Below, piece after piece: positions 27,329 through 35,691 of a stretch of 64,000 nucleotides of DNA. Below the pieces are notes generated by a model. That model saw only the letters and a list, made by a program, of their open reading frames with translations. It had not been told where the DNA came from and searched no databases. The position numbers and the translations under genes were made by a program. The stretch is from an uncultured bacterium (GTDB taxonomy: Bacteria; Bacteroidota; Bacteroidia; Bacteroidales; Bacteroidaceae), in the NCBI GenBank assembly GCA_905215555.1, contig CAJMQU010000007.1, forward strand, positions 62,001 through 126,000, read 5' to 3'. The stretch's first letter is position 1. Each line of letters opens with the position of its first letter.

Positions 27329-27346
27329 AATATATCAAATGAATTA

Positions 27347-27414
27347 GAGCCTGTTTAAATTTTCCTCAAAAAGAACTCTCTAAAGAATGCTGAACAAAAT
27401 TTAACACAGGCTCT
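27347..27414. repeat. Miniature inverted-repeat element
   Basis: GAGCCTGTTTAAATTTT at the left pairs with AAAATTTAACACAGGCTC at the right (one extra base, one mismatch), enclosing about 32 bases. No gene inside. The arms look like short transposon ends, so it may be a MITE; alternatively it is the terminator hairpin of the HU/amidase/smalltalk operon. The rest of 27329-27476 holds nothing else recognised. Confidence 0.6.
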
Positions 27415-27476
27415 TAAAAAAAGCCGCAGAGAACAAGCTACAACAACATATCATTCCCTGCGACAATAAGTTTCCT

Positions 27477-27578
27477 CTACGGTGTCATCGCATTAACGCC
27501 CAGCACCCCCGCTATCGTCGTTATCACCGCGACAGCCACTTTCAGAATCATACTCCAAACGGATTTCTTGATTGCCAT
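27477..27578 (-). CDS. Smalltalk-type peptide, 33 residues
   Basis: A very short gene: MAIKKSVWSMILKVAVAVIT and 13 more residues ending GVLGVNAMTP. A Lys/Trp start followed by one hydrophobic helix is the pattern of the Bacteroides smalltalk proteins, which are found next to an amidase and an HU-like protein exactly as here. The unusually strong purine-rich ribosome-binding region (GGAGG then GGAGGA) before the ATG supports the start. Function is unknown. Confidence 0.85.
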   Translation of the reverse strand: MAIKKSVWSMILKVAVAVITTIAGVLGVNAMTP

Positions 27579-27634
27579 TCCTCCAACACCTCCTTTCCAT
27601 CGGCCATTATCTTGCATTTCATGTCTCATTACTT

Positions 27635-28078
27635 TCAAAGTTCCTTCCTCACCTCAAAGCACGGACATTCCTTCACCCACTCTTCCGGCTCTATCAGCCC
27701 GTCCCCGTTCAGATCCGGACTGAGGTCGCGATGCCCGCAGATGCAAATATTATTTTTAAACCGCTTCAGCAATTGCGCCACCAGCAGATGCATGGCGCTG
27801 CGCTGTTCCGGTGTGCGGGTATCTTTCGGATTCCCGCGGGCATCCAAACCACCTTCATAGCAGATGCCGACACTATGAGCGTTGTTTCCCTTACAATGCG
27901 CACCGACAACTTCCAGCGGACGCGTATTCACCACCGTACCGTCACGGCGGATGTAATAGTGATAGCCGATACCACGGAAGCCGCGACGACGGTGCGTTTT
28001 TTCCAACTCTTCTACCGAAAGGCTGCTACCCTCGCGAGTGGCGGAACAGTGGATAATGATGTGATCGATTGTTCTCAT
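27635..28078 (-). CDS. N-acetylmuramoyl-L-alanine amidase (T7-lysozyme-like)
   Basis: A 147-residue amidase_2-family enzyme that cleaves the bond between MurNAc and the stem peptide. Zinc-site landmarks: His10 in IIIHCSATREG and His in ICGHRDLSPDLNGDG (about 118-132); the RGFRGIGYHYYIRRDGTVVN segment (about 33-52) is standard. No signal peptide, so it acts in the cytoplasm or is released by lysis, as phage-type enzymes do. It lies between the HU-like gene and the smalltalk gene, a recurrent Bacteroides cassette whose biological role is unknown. Confidence 0.92.
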   Translation of the reverse strand: MRTIDHIIIHCSATREGSSLSVEELEKTHRRRGFRGIGYHYYIRRDGTVVNTRPLEVVGAHCKGNNAHSVGICYEGGLDARGNPKDTRTPEQRSAMHLLVAQLLKRFKNNICICGHRDLSPDLNGDGLIEPEEWVKECPCFEVRKEL

Positions 28079-28106
28079 ACGATGATTTATTAGTTATTTA
28101 GTGAAT

Positions 28107-28622
28107 TCACCCCAGCGGATTTTCATCCACGCCGCCGCTGCCACTGCCGCCATCATCTTTGCCATCATCTCCCTCTTCGCCGGAGCCTTGCATGTTCAGC
28201 CGCTTGAGCTGAGTCTCAAGGTCGACGAAGTCGATGCGGTCTTCGGCACGGGTAGTGGCGGCATCCAGATTAGGCCGGATAGCACTCGAAGCGCGGAAAT
28301 TGATGCGGACAGCCCTGATTTTCTCCGGCAGACACTCCTTCTTGAGCACAGAACCTACGGTAGAGGCCGAAAGGCTGAAAACGCCGAAGCCGTCGATGTT
28401 GACAGAGCGACCGTTGAATAGCTCGCTGCGCATAGCTTTCACAAAATTGGTGAGTACACTCTGGATGTCGCCCAAGGTGAGCGAACTACTATCCTTCATC
28501 TGAACGGCAATGCTGTTCAGGGTGGCAGACTTGCCCCAAACCACAAGTTGGGGATAGAACTTGCCCGAACCGTCATTCTTGAACGGATTCTTACGAAACT
28601 GTTTTTTGTACGTTACTGACAT
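28107..28622 (-). CDS. HU-like DNA-binding protein (HU-HIG type)
   Basis: A 171-residue protein. Residues 1-125 form the HU-like domain (SLTLGDIQSVLTNFVKAMRS, then FNGRSVNIDGFGVFSLS). The last 45 residues are low-complexity Gly/Asp/Ser (GEEGDDGKDDGGSGSGG). It lacks the usual Pro-tipped arm sequence of true HU and belongs to the extended class widespread in Bacteroides. It heads the HU-amidase-smalltalk set, with a promoter match at 28755-28762. DNA binding is inferred from the family. Confidence 0.9.
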   Translation of the reverse strand: MSVTYKKQFRKNPFKNDGSGKFYPQLVVWGKSATLNSIAVQMKDSSSLTLGDIQSVLTNFVKAMRSELFNGRSVNIDGFGVFSLSASTVGSVLKKECLPEKIRAVRINFRASSAIRPNLDAATTRAEDRIDFVDLETQLKRLNMQGSGEEGDDGKDDGGSGSGGVDENPLG

Positions 28623-28754
28623 ATTAATGATTTTTTCTGAAAACTGATAACTCCGGCCGTCAACCGGAATCTATCTCTGTATCGAACGAAGAAGTGGCAG
28701 AGGCGACGTCATACCCCGGAAACAACTTCGCAGGGTCCTCGCTTTGAGGACATG

Positions 28755-28762
28755 ACAAAGGT
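28755..28762 (-). promoter_or_regulatory. -7 element for the HU/amidase/smalltalk operon
   Basis: TACCTTTG on the minus strand fits TAnnTTTG, about 135 bases before the HU-like start. No clear -33 box. The 28623-28926 region contains no convincing gene; the two overlapping minus-strand frames there have no recognisable features. On the plus strand, TTCCTTTG near 28894 may serve the Rpn gene. Confidence 0.5.
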
Positions 28763-28926
28763 ACGGGAAGACAGCGGCAGGAAGGGACATACATGGCCAT
28801 ACCGGTACGTACCGGGCTGTACTTTGCCGGACTTTGTTCCAGTGCCGGCAGAAATTACCTGTTCTATCTTTCTCAAATCCGCTTTTTTTTCGTTCCTTTG
28901 CATAAAACAATAAATACCAAAGGATT

Positions 28927-29868
28927 ATGTGCAGTGAAGGATTACGCGAGAGGTATGTGAACCCCTATACCGATTTTGCATTCAAGTTGTTGTTCGGAAC
29001 TGACCTGAACAAGGAAGTTCTTATCGGATTTCTCAATGCCCTGTTCAACGGTGAACAGGTCATAGAAGATGTCACCTACCTGAACACCGAACATCTGGGC
29101 AGCAGGGAACCCGAACGCCGTGCCGTCTTCGATGTCTATTGCCAGAACGAGAAGGGAGAGAAAATCCTGATCGAGATGCAGAAAGGGGAACAGCAGTTCT
29201 TCAAGGACAGAAGCATCTATTACTCCACTTACCCCATCAGGGAACAAGCCATCAAGGGAGAAATATGGGACTATGAACTCAAAGCGGTATACATAATAGG
29301 CATACTGAACTTTACCCTCGATGACGTGAAGTCGCCCCAATTCTACCATGAAGTGAAGCTGATGGAAACAAGCACCCACGAAGTGTTTTATGACAAACTC
29401 ACCTTTGTCTACCTGGAGATGCCCAAATTCCACAAGACCGAACAGGAACTGGAAACCTTGTTCGACAAATGGATGTTCGTCCTCAAAAACCTATCCCGCC
29501 TCATGGAACGTCCCACAGCCTTGCAGGAGCGTGTGTTCAACCGCCTCTTCGAAGCCGCGGAAATCGCGCAATTCTCCCCCGACAAACTTTATGCATACGA
29601 GGAGAGTTTGAAAGTGTACAGAGACTGGAACAATGTGATTAACACAGCTATCCAAAAGGGAGAAGCAATGGGAGAAGCAAGAGGAGAAGCAAGAGGGGAA
29701 GCAAGAGGAGAAGCAAGAGGAAGAGCGGAAGGAAGAGCGGAAGGAAGAGCGGAAGGAGAATTGATAAAGGCCAGAAACATCGCCCGGAATTTAAAGAATG
29801 TCGGACTTCCCACTACCGAAATTGCTACGGTCACCGGACTTCCCATCGATGAAATAAACTCCCTTTAA
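28927..29868 (+). CDS. Rpn-type PD-(D/E)XK nuclease/transposase-family protein
   Basis: A 313-residue protein of the recombination-promoting nuclease (Rpn/PDDEXK_2) family. The N-terminal landmarks are YVNPYTDFAFKLLFG, FLNALFNGEQ and the PD-(D/E)XK-like AVFDVYCQNEKGEKILIEMQ (about 67-88), with Asp and Glu-x-Gln at the catalytic positions. Residues 245-277 are a Gly-Glu-Ala-Arg / Gly-Arg-Ala-Glu repeat tract, common before the C-terminal helix of this family. It is the only plus-strand gene between two halves of the HU/DUF3987 cassette, suggesting insertion. Nuclease activity is family knowledge, not shown here. Confidence 0.88.
   Translation: MCSEGLRERYVNPYTDFAFKLLFGTDLNKEVLIGFLNALFNGEQVIEDVTYLNTEHLGSREPERRAVFDVYCQNEKGEKILIEMQKGEQQFFKDRSIYYSTYPIREQAIKGEIWDYELKAVYIIGILNFTLDDVKSPQFYHEVKLMETSTHEVFYDKLTFVYLEMPKFHKTEQELETLFDKWMFVLKNLSRLMERPTALQERVFNRLFEAAEIAQFSPDKLYAYEESLKVYRDWNNVINTAIQKGEAMGEARGEARGEARGEARGRAEGRAEGRAEGELIKARNIARNLKNVGLPTTEIATVTGLPIDEINSL
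29659..29754 (+). repeat. In-frame 12-bp tandem repeats, eight units
   Basis: Eight 12-base units within the Rpn gene: five of GGAGAAGCAAGA type (Gly-Glu-Ala-Arg) then three of GGAAGAGCGGAA (Gly-Arg-Ala-Glu). The unit length is a multiple of three, so slippage would change linker length without breaking the frame. Confidence 0.9.
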
Positions 29869-29871
29869 ACT

Positions 29872-29946
29872 CAAGCAATGTTATCAGGCAAAACAAGCAA
29901 TGCCGTGGTGCGGAACATAGCTTGTTCAGCGTCATAACATTGCTTG
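29872..29946. terminator. Compound inverted repeat between convergent genes
   Basis: Outer arms CAAGCAATGTTAT (29872-29884) and ATAACATTGCTTG (29934-29946) pair perfectly over 13 bases; inner AACAAGC and GCTTGTT also pair. It fills the gap between the convergent Rpn and DUF4248 genes and probably ends both transcripts, although no T-run follows. Confidence 0.6.
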
Positions 29947-29958
29947 TTGTCATCCTGG

Positions 29959-30231
29959 TCAGGGTTCATCCAGATACTTCACCAGCACCGCTACCTGACG
30001 CTTGCTGAATATCTGATCGTTCTTCCCTTCAGGGCCTTCGTAAAGTTCATGGTGAAGGGACGGATTGAAGTTGCCCCAGCGACGGAGTTTCCTGAAAGCC
30101 GCCGCGGCCGAAAGACAGGGAAAGTAAAGCAGTGCCAGATCGGACTTCAGATATGCCTTGATTTCAAAGCGGCAGGCTGCGGATTCAGAGTCCTCAGAAG
30201 AGGCTGCTTCGGAACTTGTGTACTTTTTCAT
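29959..30231 (-). CDS. DUF4248 family protein
   Basis: A 90-residue protein with the DUF4248 pattern: FEIKAYLKSDLALLYFPCLS, AAAAFRKLRRWGNFNPSL, then FSKRQVAVLVKYLDEP at the end. It looks like a small helical DNA-binding fold, but the function is unknown. In Bacteroides it usually accompanies the VirE-N/DUF3987 gene, as here (120 bases downstream), and HU/amidase/smalltalk genes. The first 20 residues are Ser/Glu-rich and probably disordered. Confidence 0.85.
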   Translation of the reverse strand: MKKYTSSEAASSEDSESAACRFEIKAYLKSDLALLYFPCLSAAAAFRKLRRWGNFNPSLHHELYEGPEGKNDQIFSKRQVAVLVKYLDEP

Positions 30232-30351
30232 AATTACAATGTTTTTTCTTTAATTTCGTTTATCTATGTTTCATTCAAAAAAAATCCTGACACATCCAAG
30301 ACTTCGGAAAGGTTTTTCCAAAGCCTTGGAGGGTTCACTTTAGGTTCAGGG

Positions 30352-32826
30352 TCACTTATACCCCCGTCCAGAGGAGGTTTTGCGTTTCTTCCGATAGCCA
30401 TTCTCCTCTTTTACAACATATTGCAGTTTCAATGCCTTTTGCAAAAGCCGTTTGCCCGTAGATTCGGACATACCGGTATTTTGTACGCTTTGGACAAAAT
30501 CCGTATAGGTGAATTCTTTGGACAAAGACGACAGAATCTCATCCAAACGATGAAAACGGTGCATACTGACGGGAGGCTGATTAGTGTCGGGCAACGAAGT
30601 ACTGAGCAACAGACTATGCTCCACCAACGTACGGATAATATCCATAGCCGTGCGGAAATCAACGTCCGTGCAGCAATATTCCTTCGCATAGCGATAATCG
30701 TCCCACTTGCGGAAGATAGTAAGGATGACAGCCAGGCGCATCCCCAACAATCCGGCGCGACGGATGAGGCCGCCCGATGAATCACGCCCCTCCAACAGCA
30801 CCCTACGCAGCAGCTCGCTGAAAAGTGCCGTATGCTGTTGCCATTGTGCGGGACTGAAGGTGACCAGCGTGGGCGACTCCAACAACACTTTGTGCATCTC
30901 AAGCAATTCCTTCCCCAAACCCTGGAAGTAACTGCGCAAATCCACTTGCTCATCATCCGGGGCACACGATTCCCATTTCTGGCTTTGCTGCCGGGTATAG
31001 AATGCGAAACGGGAAAAAAGCCCCACTTCGAGCGAACGGAAAAAGACGGAAAACTGCTCTTGCGTACCGGCTATGTTGAGTGCCAGATGCGGATGTTTCA
31101 CCACTATCGGCTCCCCGTCTATCTTGTATGACGAGGAGACCTCCTCGTGATGGGCAGCTTTGCACAGAATATCTTCATATTTGCCGCAATCTTGCCCCAG
31201 TGACGAAACCATTGTATTGATTTCGGTAGTAACCATGCAGCAACCTACTTCACCGGCAGTAGCCAGATGCTCGATAAGACGGCTCTTACTGGTGGTAGCT
31301 GATATTTTGAGGTACTGAGCTTTCGGTTCTTCCGGTTTCAGATTGATGTCCGGCAGACGTTTCTCCCGCCGTGCCTGCTGCTGCTCCGCATCCCAGCCCA
31401 GCAAAGCCTGTTCATAAGTTTCCTTGTTCGCATGGCGTATCTGGTCGTAATACTCCTGCGTGGAATCCAGCAAAACAGCAGTGAAAGCCATGATGCCTTT
31501 ACCCGCACCGGCGGATGCCACGGAAGCCAGAAAAAAATGCGGCGAATACAGTGACTTCTTATAGAGGAAACTGACATAAGGAAAAATTGCGCTGCAACTG
31601 TTCAAGCAGCCCAGCAATGCCATATCACGTTCACGCTTGTCGCTTGCATAGCGGCAGCAACGTGTCAGAAAATCGGGCAGACAAGCGAAAACAGTATCGG
31701 GAATATAGGGTGCATCGGCACGCAATTCATCATTTTTCTCCAACACCGCTTCCGATGTATCATCCTCATCCGGGCCGCAAACGGGGTTATAAGTGACCCT
31801 GACCCCTTTTTGAACCCTATCCGGCTCTTTTTGCGCTTTCGGTAAGCCCTCAACAAATTGATATCCAGCCACTACGCGCTGACGAATATCTTCAGCTGTG
31901 AAATCACCCGATGCGTAGCGACTGGAGAAAAGGGAGATCAATTTTCCCAGTTCATCCGGAGAAAAACCTTTACTTCCCGCCACACGCCCCAGTTTCAAGG
32001 CAAGGTCGTTGCGGTTGCCGCGGCGAAAGGGATTGTTACGTTCAAAATCGTCGAGCAACCGGAGAATGAAACCACAGGCGGAAGTCGGGACAGAGCCACA
32101 GACAGCGCCCGGAATTGCTTCAGCAACAGACAGCGATATCTTCCGATTTTCCGCCACCGGGACAGCAGATGCAGAGGAAGCCGATGCAGGGACAGACGAT
32201 GACTGAAAAGCCGATGCAGGGACAACGTCCGGCATTTCAAACGCCACAGCTTCTGCATTATAGTATGCCCCGGGATGATAGCTATAAAAACAGGGCTGGG
32301 TCAGAATCTTGCACTTCTCGTCATAAGGATGCCCTACATGGGTGCTCACCGCATTACCTACCGCCGCATAGAGGCGTGCATAGTCTTGCCGCACATCTTC
32401 CGTGTGTACGCGGACCAACACCTTGATGCCCTCGCCGGATATACTGACAATCGAGGCGCAAGTAAAGGGCAAGGCACAGGCCAGCGCAAACACTTCCTGC
32501 GTGCGTCGGTCGGTGTGGTCGAGGTCAATACACAACAGCCCGCTGTGAGCCGACAAATCTTTCACCGCATGTCCGTTCGGGCATACGCCGGCCGGCACAA
32601 TGCACGGCATTTTTTCCTTTATCGCCTGCGCTTCGGCTTCATGCCCGGGCAGAGACTTCAATCGGCGATACTCCAATACACGCTGACGATAGCGGTCGCT
32701 ACGCACCGTGTCTATAAATTCCCGGATAGTGATGGTGCGTGATGTTTTACTCCTCACGCCCGGAAACTCAGAAACGAAACCGGGAAGAGCCGGATCTGAG
32801 ATTGTTTTTTGATCTGTATCTTTCAT
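30352..32826 (-). CDS. BT4734-like (VirE-N) and DUF3987 protein, putative primase/helicase
   Basis: An 824-residue protein with two parts. Residues about 30-200 are the BT4734/BF3469-like domain (VPAGVCPNGHAVKDL, SGLLCIDLDHTDRR), related to archaeo-eukaryotic primases. Residues about 380-760 are the DUF3987 helicase-like domain with P-loop SVASAGAGKGIMAFTAV. A flexible Ser/Ala-rich linker covers about 205-235. The C-terminal 60 residues look like a winged helix. Such genes occur in mobile elements and beside capsule loci. Replication or regulatory function is inferred from family only. Confidence 0.88.
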   Translation of the reverse strand: MKDTDQKTISDPALPGFVSEFPGVRSKTSRTITIREFIDTVRSDRYRQRVLEYRRLKSLPGHEAEAQAIKEKMPCIVPAGVCPNGHAVKDLSAHSGLLCIDLDHTDRRTQEVFALACALPFTCASIVSISGEGIKVLVRVHTEDVRQDYARLYAAVGNAVSTHVGHPYDEKCKILTQPCFYSYHPGAYYNAEAVAFEMPDVVPASAFQSSSVPASASSASAVPVAENRKISLSVAEAIPGAVCGSVPTSACGFILRLLDDFERNNPFRRGNRNDLALKLGRVAGSKGFSPDELGKLISLFSSRYASGDFTAEDIRQRVVAGYQFVEGLPKAQKEPDRVQKGVRVTYNPVCGPDEDDTSEAVLEKNDELRADAPYIPDTVFACLPDFLTRCCRYASDKRERDMALLGCLNSCSAIFPYVSFLYKKSLYSPHFFLASVASAGAGKGIMAFTAVLLDSTQEYYDQIRHANKETYEQALLGWDAEQQQARREKRLPDINLKPEEPKAQYLKISATTSKSRLIEHLATAGEVGCCMVTTEINTMVSSLGQDCGKYEDILCKAAHHEEVSSSYKIDGEPIVVKHPHLALNIAGTQEQFSVFFRSLEVGLFSRFAFYTRQQSQKWESCAPDDEQVDLRSYFQGLGKELLEMHKVLLESPTLVTFSPAQWQQHTALFSELLRRVLLEGRDSSGGLIRRAGLLGMRLAVILTIFRKWDDYRYAKEYCCTDVDFRTAMDIIRTLVEHSLLLSTSLPDTNQPPVSMHRFHRLDEILSSLSKEFTYTDFVQSVQNTGMSESTGKRLLQKALKLQYVVKEENGYRKKRKTSSGRGYK

Positions 32827-32913
32827 TTTTGCAATGTTACAGTATCAGGCGCAGACACTATTGCTTCCGCCACTGTAAAGCAAAGCATAATAAAATAAAT
32901 CAAAAGTTATTTT

Positions 32914-32972
32914 TGTACACTTGTTTTCTGTATTATATTTACAACCAATGACATACAAAAAAGAAGTGTACA
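32914..32972. repeat. Spaced inverted repeat TGTACACTT
   Basis: TGTACACTT (32914-32922) and AAGTGTACA (32964-32972) face each other across 41 bases upstream of the DUF3987 gene, with T/A-rich flanks extending the symmetry. It could be an operator pair or looped structure controlling that gene. The remaining 32827-33013 bases show no gene. Confidence 0.4.
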
Positions 32973-33013
32973 TTTTTCATTTTAGAATTTCTTAATATTT
33001 CTCTTTCAAACTG

Positions 33014-33283
33014 TCATGATCCAAATTTCTCTATTTGCCTCTCCCGTATTCTCCGTTCCTTCTCCTTTTCATACTTATCAATGAGTTTACTTCCTTTTTT
33101 TACAATACGTTTGGTCACACGTTCTTCTTCGTCAGTCAGCCCCCCACTTTTCATTATGTCAATAAAAAGTTTATCCACTTTCTCCAGTAAAATCAGATTA
33201 TCACTATGATGTTGTCTTTTTACCCTATTTTTATCTCTACACATAGAACAGAAATTTTGTGCCCGGAAAGCCACTTTATGCAT
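33014..33283 (-). CDS. Hypothetical protein, highly charged
   Basis: An open frame of 89 codons. The first codons lie in the dispersed inverted repeat at 33282-33356, so the true start is probably later (for example Met19 or Met44, MKSGGLTDEEER). The C-terminal half (EERVTKRIVKKGSKLIDKYE and beyond) would be a charged helix. No family is recognised and no ribosome-binding site is obvious. It may be the remnant of a longer gene cut by the repeat. Confidence 0.35.
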   Translation of the reverse strand: MHKVAFRAQNFCSMCRDKNRVKRQHHSDNLILLEKVDKLFIDIMKSGGLTDEEERVTKRIVKKGSKLIDKYEKEKERRIRERQIEKFGS

Positions 33284-33356
33284 TCGGGCGAATGATTATT
33301 CGCCCCTACAAGCACTGTAATGATGCGTGTAGGGGCGAACAACCATTCGCCCGAAT
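33282..33356. repeat. Dispersed palindromic repeat (29-bp arms)
   Basis: Arms at 33282-33310 and 33328-33356 pair over 27 of 29 bases; each arm is itself palindromic (GGGCGAAT and ATTCGCCC). This form, with GTAGGGGCGAA at the inner ends, is known to me as a common intergenic repeat in Bacteroides genomes. It lies just past the stop of the GH92 gene and may end the PUL-B transcript. Confidence 0.8.
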
Positions 33357-33392
33357 AGGCAAAGCGGCTTTTGAGACCTCTTTTCGTTCTAT

Positions 33393-35666
33393 CTATTTTT
33401 CAATCACCGGCTTATCCCCCATCGTCAGCTCCAACGTTCCACCGTCCACTATATCCTGATGGTTGAAGAATGGTTTTTCCAGTTCGCGCCCGTTCAGGAG
33501 CATCTTCTGCACATATTTGTTTTCACGGCTGTTGCCAGGCGCCACAATGGTGAATGTCTTGCCATCCTTCAAATGGATAGTCGCCTTATTGAACAGCGGA
33601 CGACCGATGGAATATACCGGTTTACCGGGACATACCTGATAGAATCCCATTGAATTGAGTATGAACCATGCCGACATCTGACCACAGTCTTCATTGCCCG
33701 ACAAGCCGTCAGGATCATTGAAGTAAAGGGTATGGAGCACTTCATCCACCAATTCCTGCGTTCGCCAAGGCTGACCGACATAGTTATATAGATGGGCTAT
33801 GTGGTGGCTCGGCTCATTCCCGTGGGCATACTGCCCTATCAAACCTGAAATGTCAACGGACACCGATTCACCTTCCATCGCCGAAGGGGCGATGAACAAA
33901 GAGTCCAGCTTGCCGATAAAAGCCTCACGCCCCCCCATCAGCTTCACCAACCCGTCCACATCATGGGGCACGAACCAAGTCCATTGCCAGGCAGTACCTT
34001 CACAATAGTCGTCGTTACGATGATTGGAAGAACGGGGATTGAACGGTGTGCGCCAATCGCCTTCACTATCCAGTCCGCGCATGAAGCGGGTGGAAGCGTC
34101 GAAATAAACCTGGTATCCTTTGGCAAACGCGGCATATTTCTCCTGGTTAGGTCTATCGCCCAGCGCTTCCGCCAGTACCGAGATGCACCAGTCATCATAA
34201 GCATACTCCAATGCTTTTGCCACCGATTCGTTATCTTTGTCGCAAGGCACATAGCCTATCTTGTTCTTCCAGTATTTGGCTTGCGGCATCAGATGAGGCA
34301 ATACCAGCGGAGGACACTGGATGCCGGTGGTGTCATATTCCGCAGCACGGATGCAGGCTTTGTAGGCCCCTTCCACATCAAAATCACGATAACCTTTTGT
34401 ATAGGCATCGGCAATGACGGATGCGGCATGATAGCCAATCATAGTCCCGGTGTAATTGCCCGCAAGCTCCCACATAGGGAAGATGCCGCCTTCGCGCTGC
34501 TTCAGGATGAGCGAACGGACGAAAGCCTGGTTCAAGTCCGGATCGATGATCGTCATCAGGGGATGATAGGCACGGAAAGTGTCCCACAAAGAGAAGACCG
34601 TGTAGACAGGATTTTCCACACTGCCTTGGTGGGGTTTCAGATCCATGCCCAGATAACGGCCGTCAGCATCCGTAAACAGATTGGGTTGCACACCCGTATG
34701 ATAGAGTGCCGTATAGAACATGGTCCGCTGGTCGGCATCTGCTGTCTCGATATCTATCTTCGAGAGATAATTGTTCCATGACTCACGGGCGGCACTGCGC
34801 ACCCCGTCGAAATCCCAGGCGGGTATCTCGGCTTCCACATTCCTGCGTGCCCCGTCCATATCTACGGCAGAAACACCGACTTTGACAAAGACTTGCTCAT
34901 TATCTGCGGTCTGGAATTGCAGCAATGCTTTGGCAGTCGGCAACAAAGGGCCGCCTTCGTCAAGTGCCATAGAATCGGTCACCAGTGTATAAGTGAACGG
35001 TTTCGAGAACTTGGCGTAGAAGTTGATATACTGGTCGAAAGCCCAATACACCGTTTTTTTACGGCCTCGTATCTCGGTGTCGCTGATGACTTCCAGCTCC
35101 ATCTCTTCGTTGGTCTGGCGTTGCAGGCTATAATCCAGGTCAAGGATAAACCCGGCATCTTCCGCTTTCGGGAAAGTGTAACGGTGGATAGCCGCACGCC
35201 GGGTAGCCGTCAGTTCGGCTTTCACCTTGTAGCGGTCCAGAAACACCGAATAATAGCCGGGCTGAGCCGTCTCGTTGTCGTGGGAGAAAGCGGAAGCGTA
35301 TGCCATCTGCTGGCTCTCCTCTCCCATCGGATGGTAATCCTGCCTGCCCACGGTAGGCATCAGCAATACATCACCGTAATCGCCGCACCCCGTACCGCTG
35401 AGATGCGTATGTGAAAACCCGTTGATGGTAGAGTCGGCATAATAATAACCGGAACAAGCGTCCCATTGATAAATGCGTGTGTCGGGGCTGGGTTGAATCA
35501 TTCCGTTAGGCACCACCGCCCCTGGATAAGTGTGCCCGTGTCCTCCCGTACCGATGAAGGGATTGACGTAGGATGAGTAATCCTGCACCTCCGGTGTACA
35601 ACCGTACATCCCCAGCACAAGAAGACCGCCCATCAGCATAGAATTGATTTTCATGTTCTTCTTCAT
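33393..35666 (-). CDS. GH92 alpha-mannosidase, lipoprotein (PUL-B)
   Basis: A 757-residue calcium-dependent exo-alpha-mannosidase. The signal peptide ends at a lipobox (GMYGC, Cys23), so it is lipid-anchored. Family landmarks: YVNPFIGTGGHGHTYPGA (about 33-50), GFSHTHLSGTGCGDYGD (about 85-100), YAYDDWCISVLAEALGD, EGTAWQWTWFVPHDVDGL, HGNEPSHHIAHLYNY and GNEDCGQMSAW, which carries the acidic catalytic-base region. It is the last gene of the PUL-B operon. The HGNEPSHH/GNEDCGQ form is shared with the 51069-53297 enzyme, suggesting similar linkage preference, probably alpha-1,2 or alpha-1,3 mannose. Confidence 0.93.
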   Translation of the reverse strand: MKKNMKINSMLMGGLLVLGMYGCTPEVQDYSSYVNPFIGTGGHGHTYPGAVVPNGMIQPSPDTRIYQWDACSGYYYADSTINGFSHTHLSGTGCGDYGDVLLMPTVGRQDYHPMGEESQQMAYASAFSHDNETAQPGYYSVFLDRYKVKAELTATRRAAIHRYTFPKAEDAGFILDLDYSLQRQTNEEMELEVISDTEIRGRKKTVYWAFDQYINFYAKFSKPFTYTLVTDSMALDEGGPLLPTAKALLQFQTADNEQVFVKVGVSAVDMDGARRNVEAEIPAWDFDGVRSAARESWNNYLSKIDIETADADQRTMFYTALYHTGVQPNLFTDADGRYLGMDLKPHQGSVENPVYTVFSLWDTFRAYHPLMTIIDPDLNQAFVRSLILKQREGGIFPMWELAGNYTGTMIGYHAASVIADAYTKGYRDFDVEGAYKACIRAAEYDTTGIQCPPLVLPHLMPQAKYWKNKIGYVPCDKDNESVAKALEYAYDDWCISVLAEALGDRPNQEKYAAFAKGYQVYFDASTRFMRGLDSEGDWRTPFNPRSSNHRNDDYCEGTAWQWTWFVPHDVDGLVKLMGGREAFIGKLDSLFIAPSAMEGESVSVDISGLIGQYAHGNEPSHHIAHLYNYVGQPWRTQELVDEVLHTLYFNDPDGLSGNEDCGQMSAWFILNSMGFYQVCPGKPVYSIGRPLFNKATIHLKDGKTFTIVAPGNSRENKYVQKMLLNGRELEKPFFNHQDIVDGGTLELTMGDKPVIEK

Positions 35667-35691
35667 ATTTTGATCGTATTACGTTTTCATG

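Noticed and set aside
28671..28910. Minus-strand small genes upstream of the HU-like gene
   Set aside because: Two overlapping frames with no recognisable features, lying across the promoter region; composition looks non-coding.
29944..30780. 278-codon plus-strand frame opposite DUF4248 and DUF3987
   Set aside because: It runs antisense to two well-supported genes and has no family features.
14321..33360. A single integrated mobile element with attachment sites
   Set aside because: No integrase, relaxase, tRNA gene or flanking direct repeats were found; the accessory region is better read as several separate modules.
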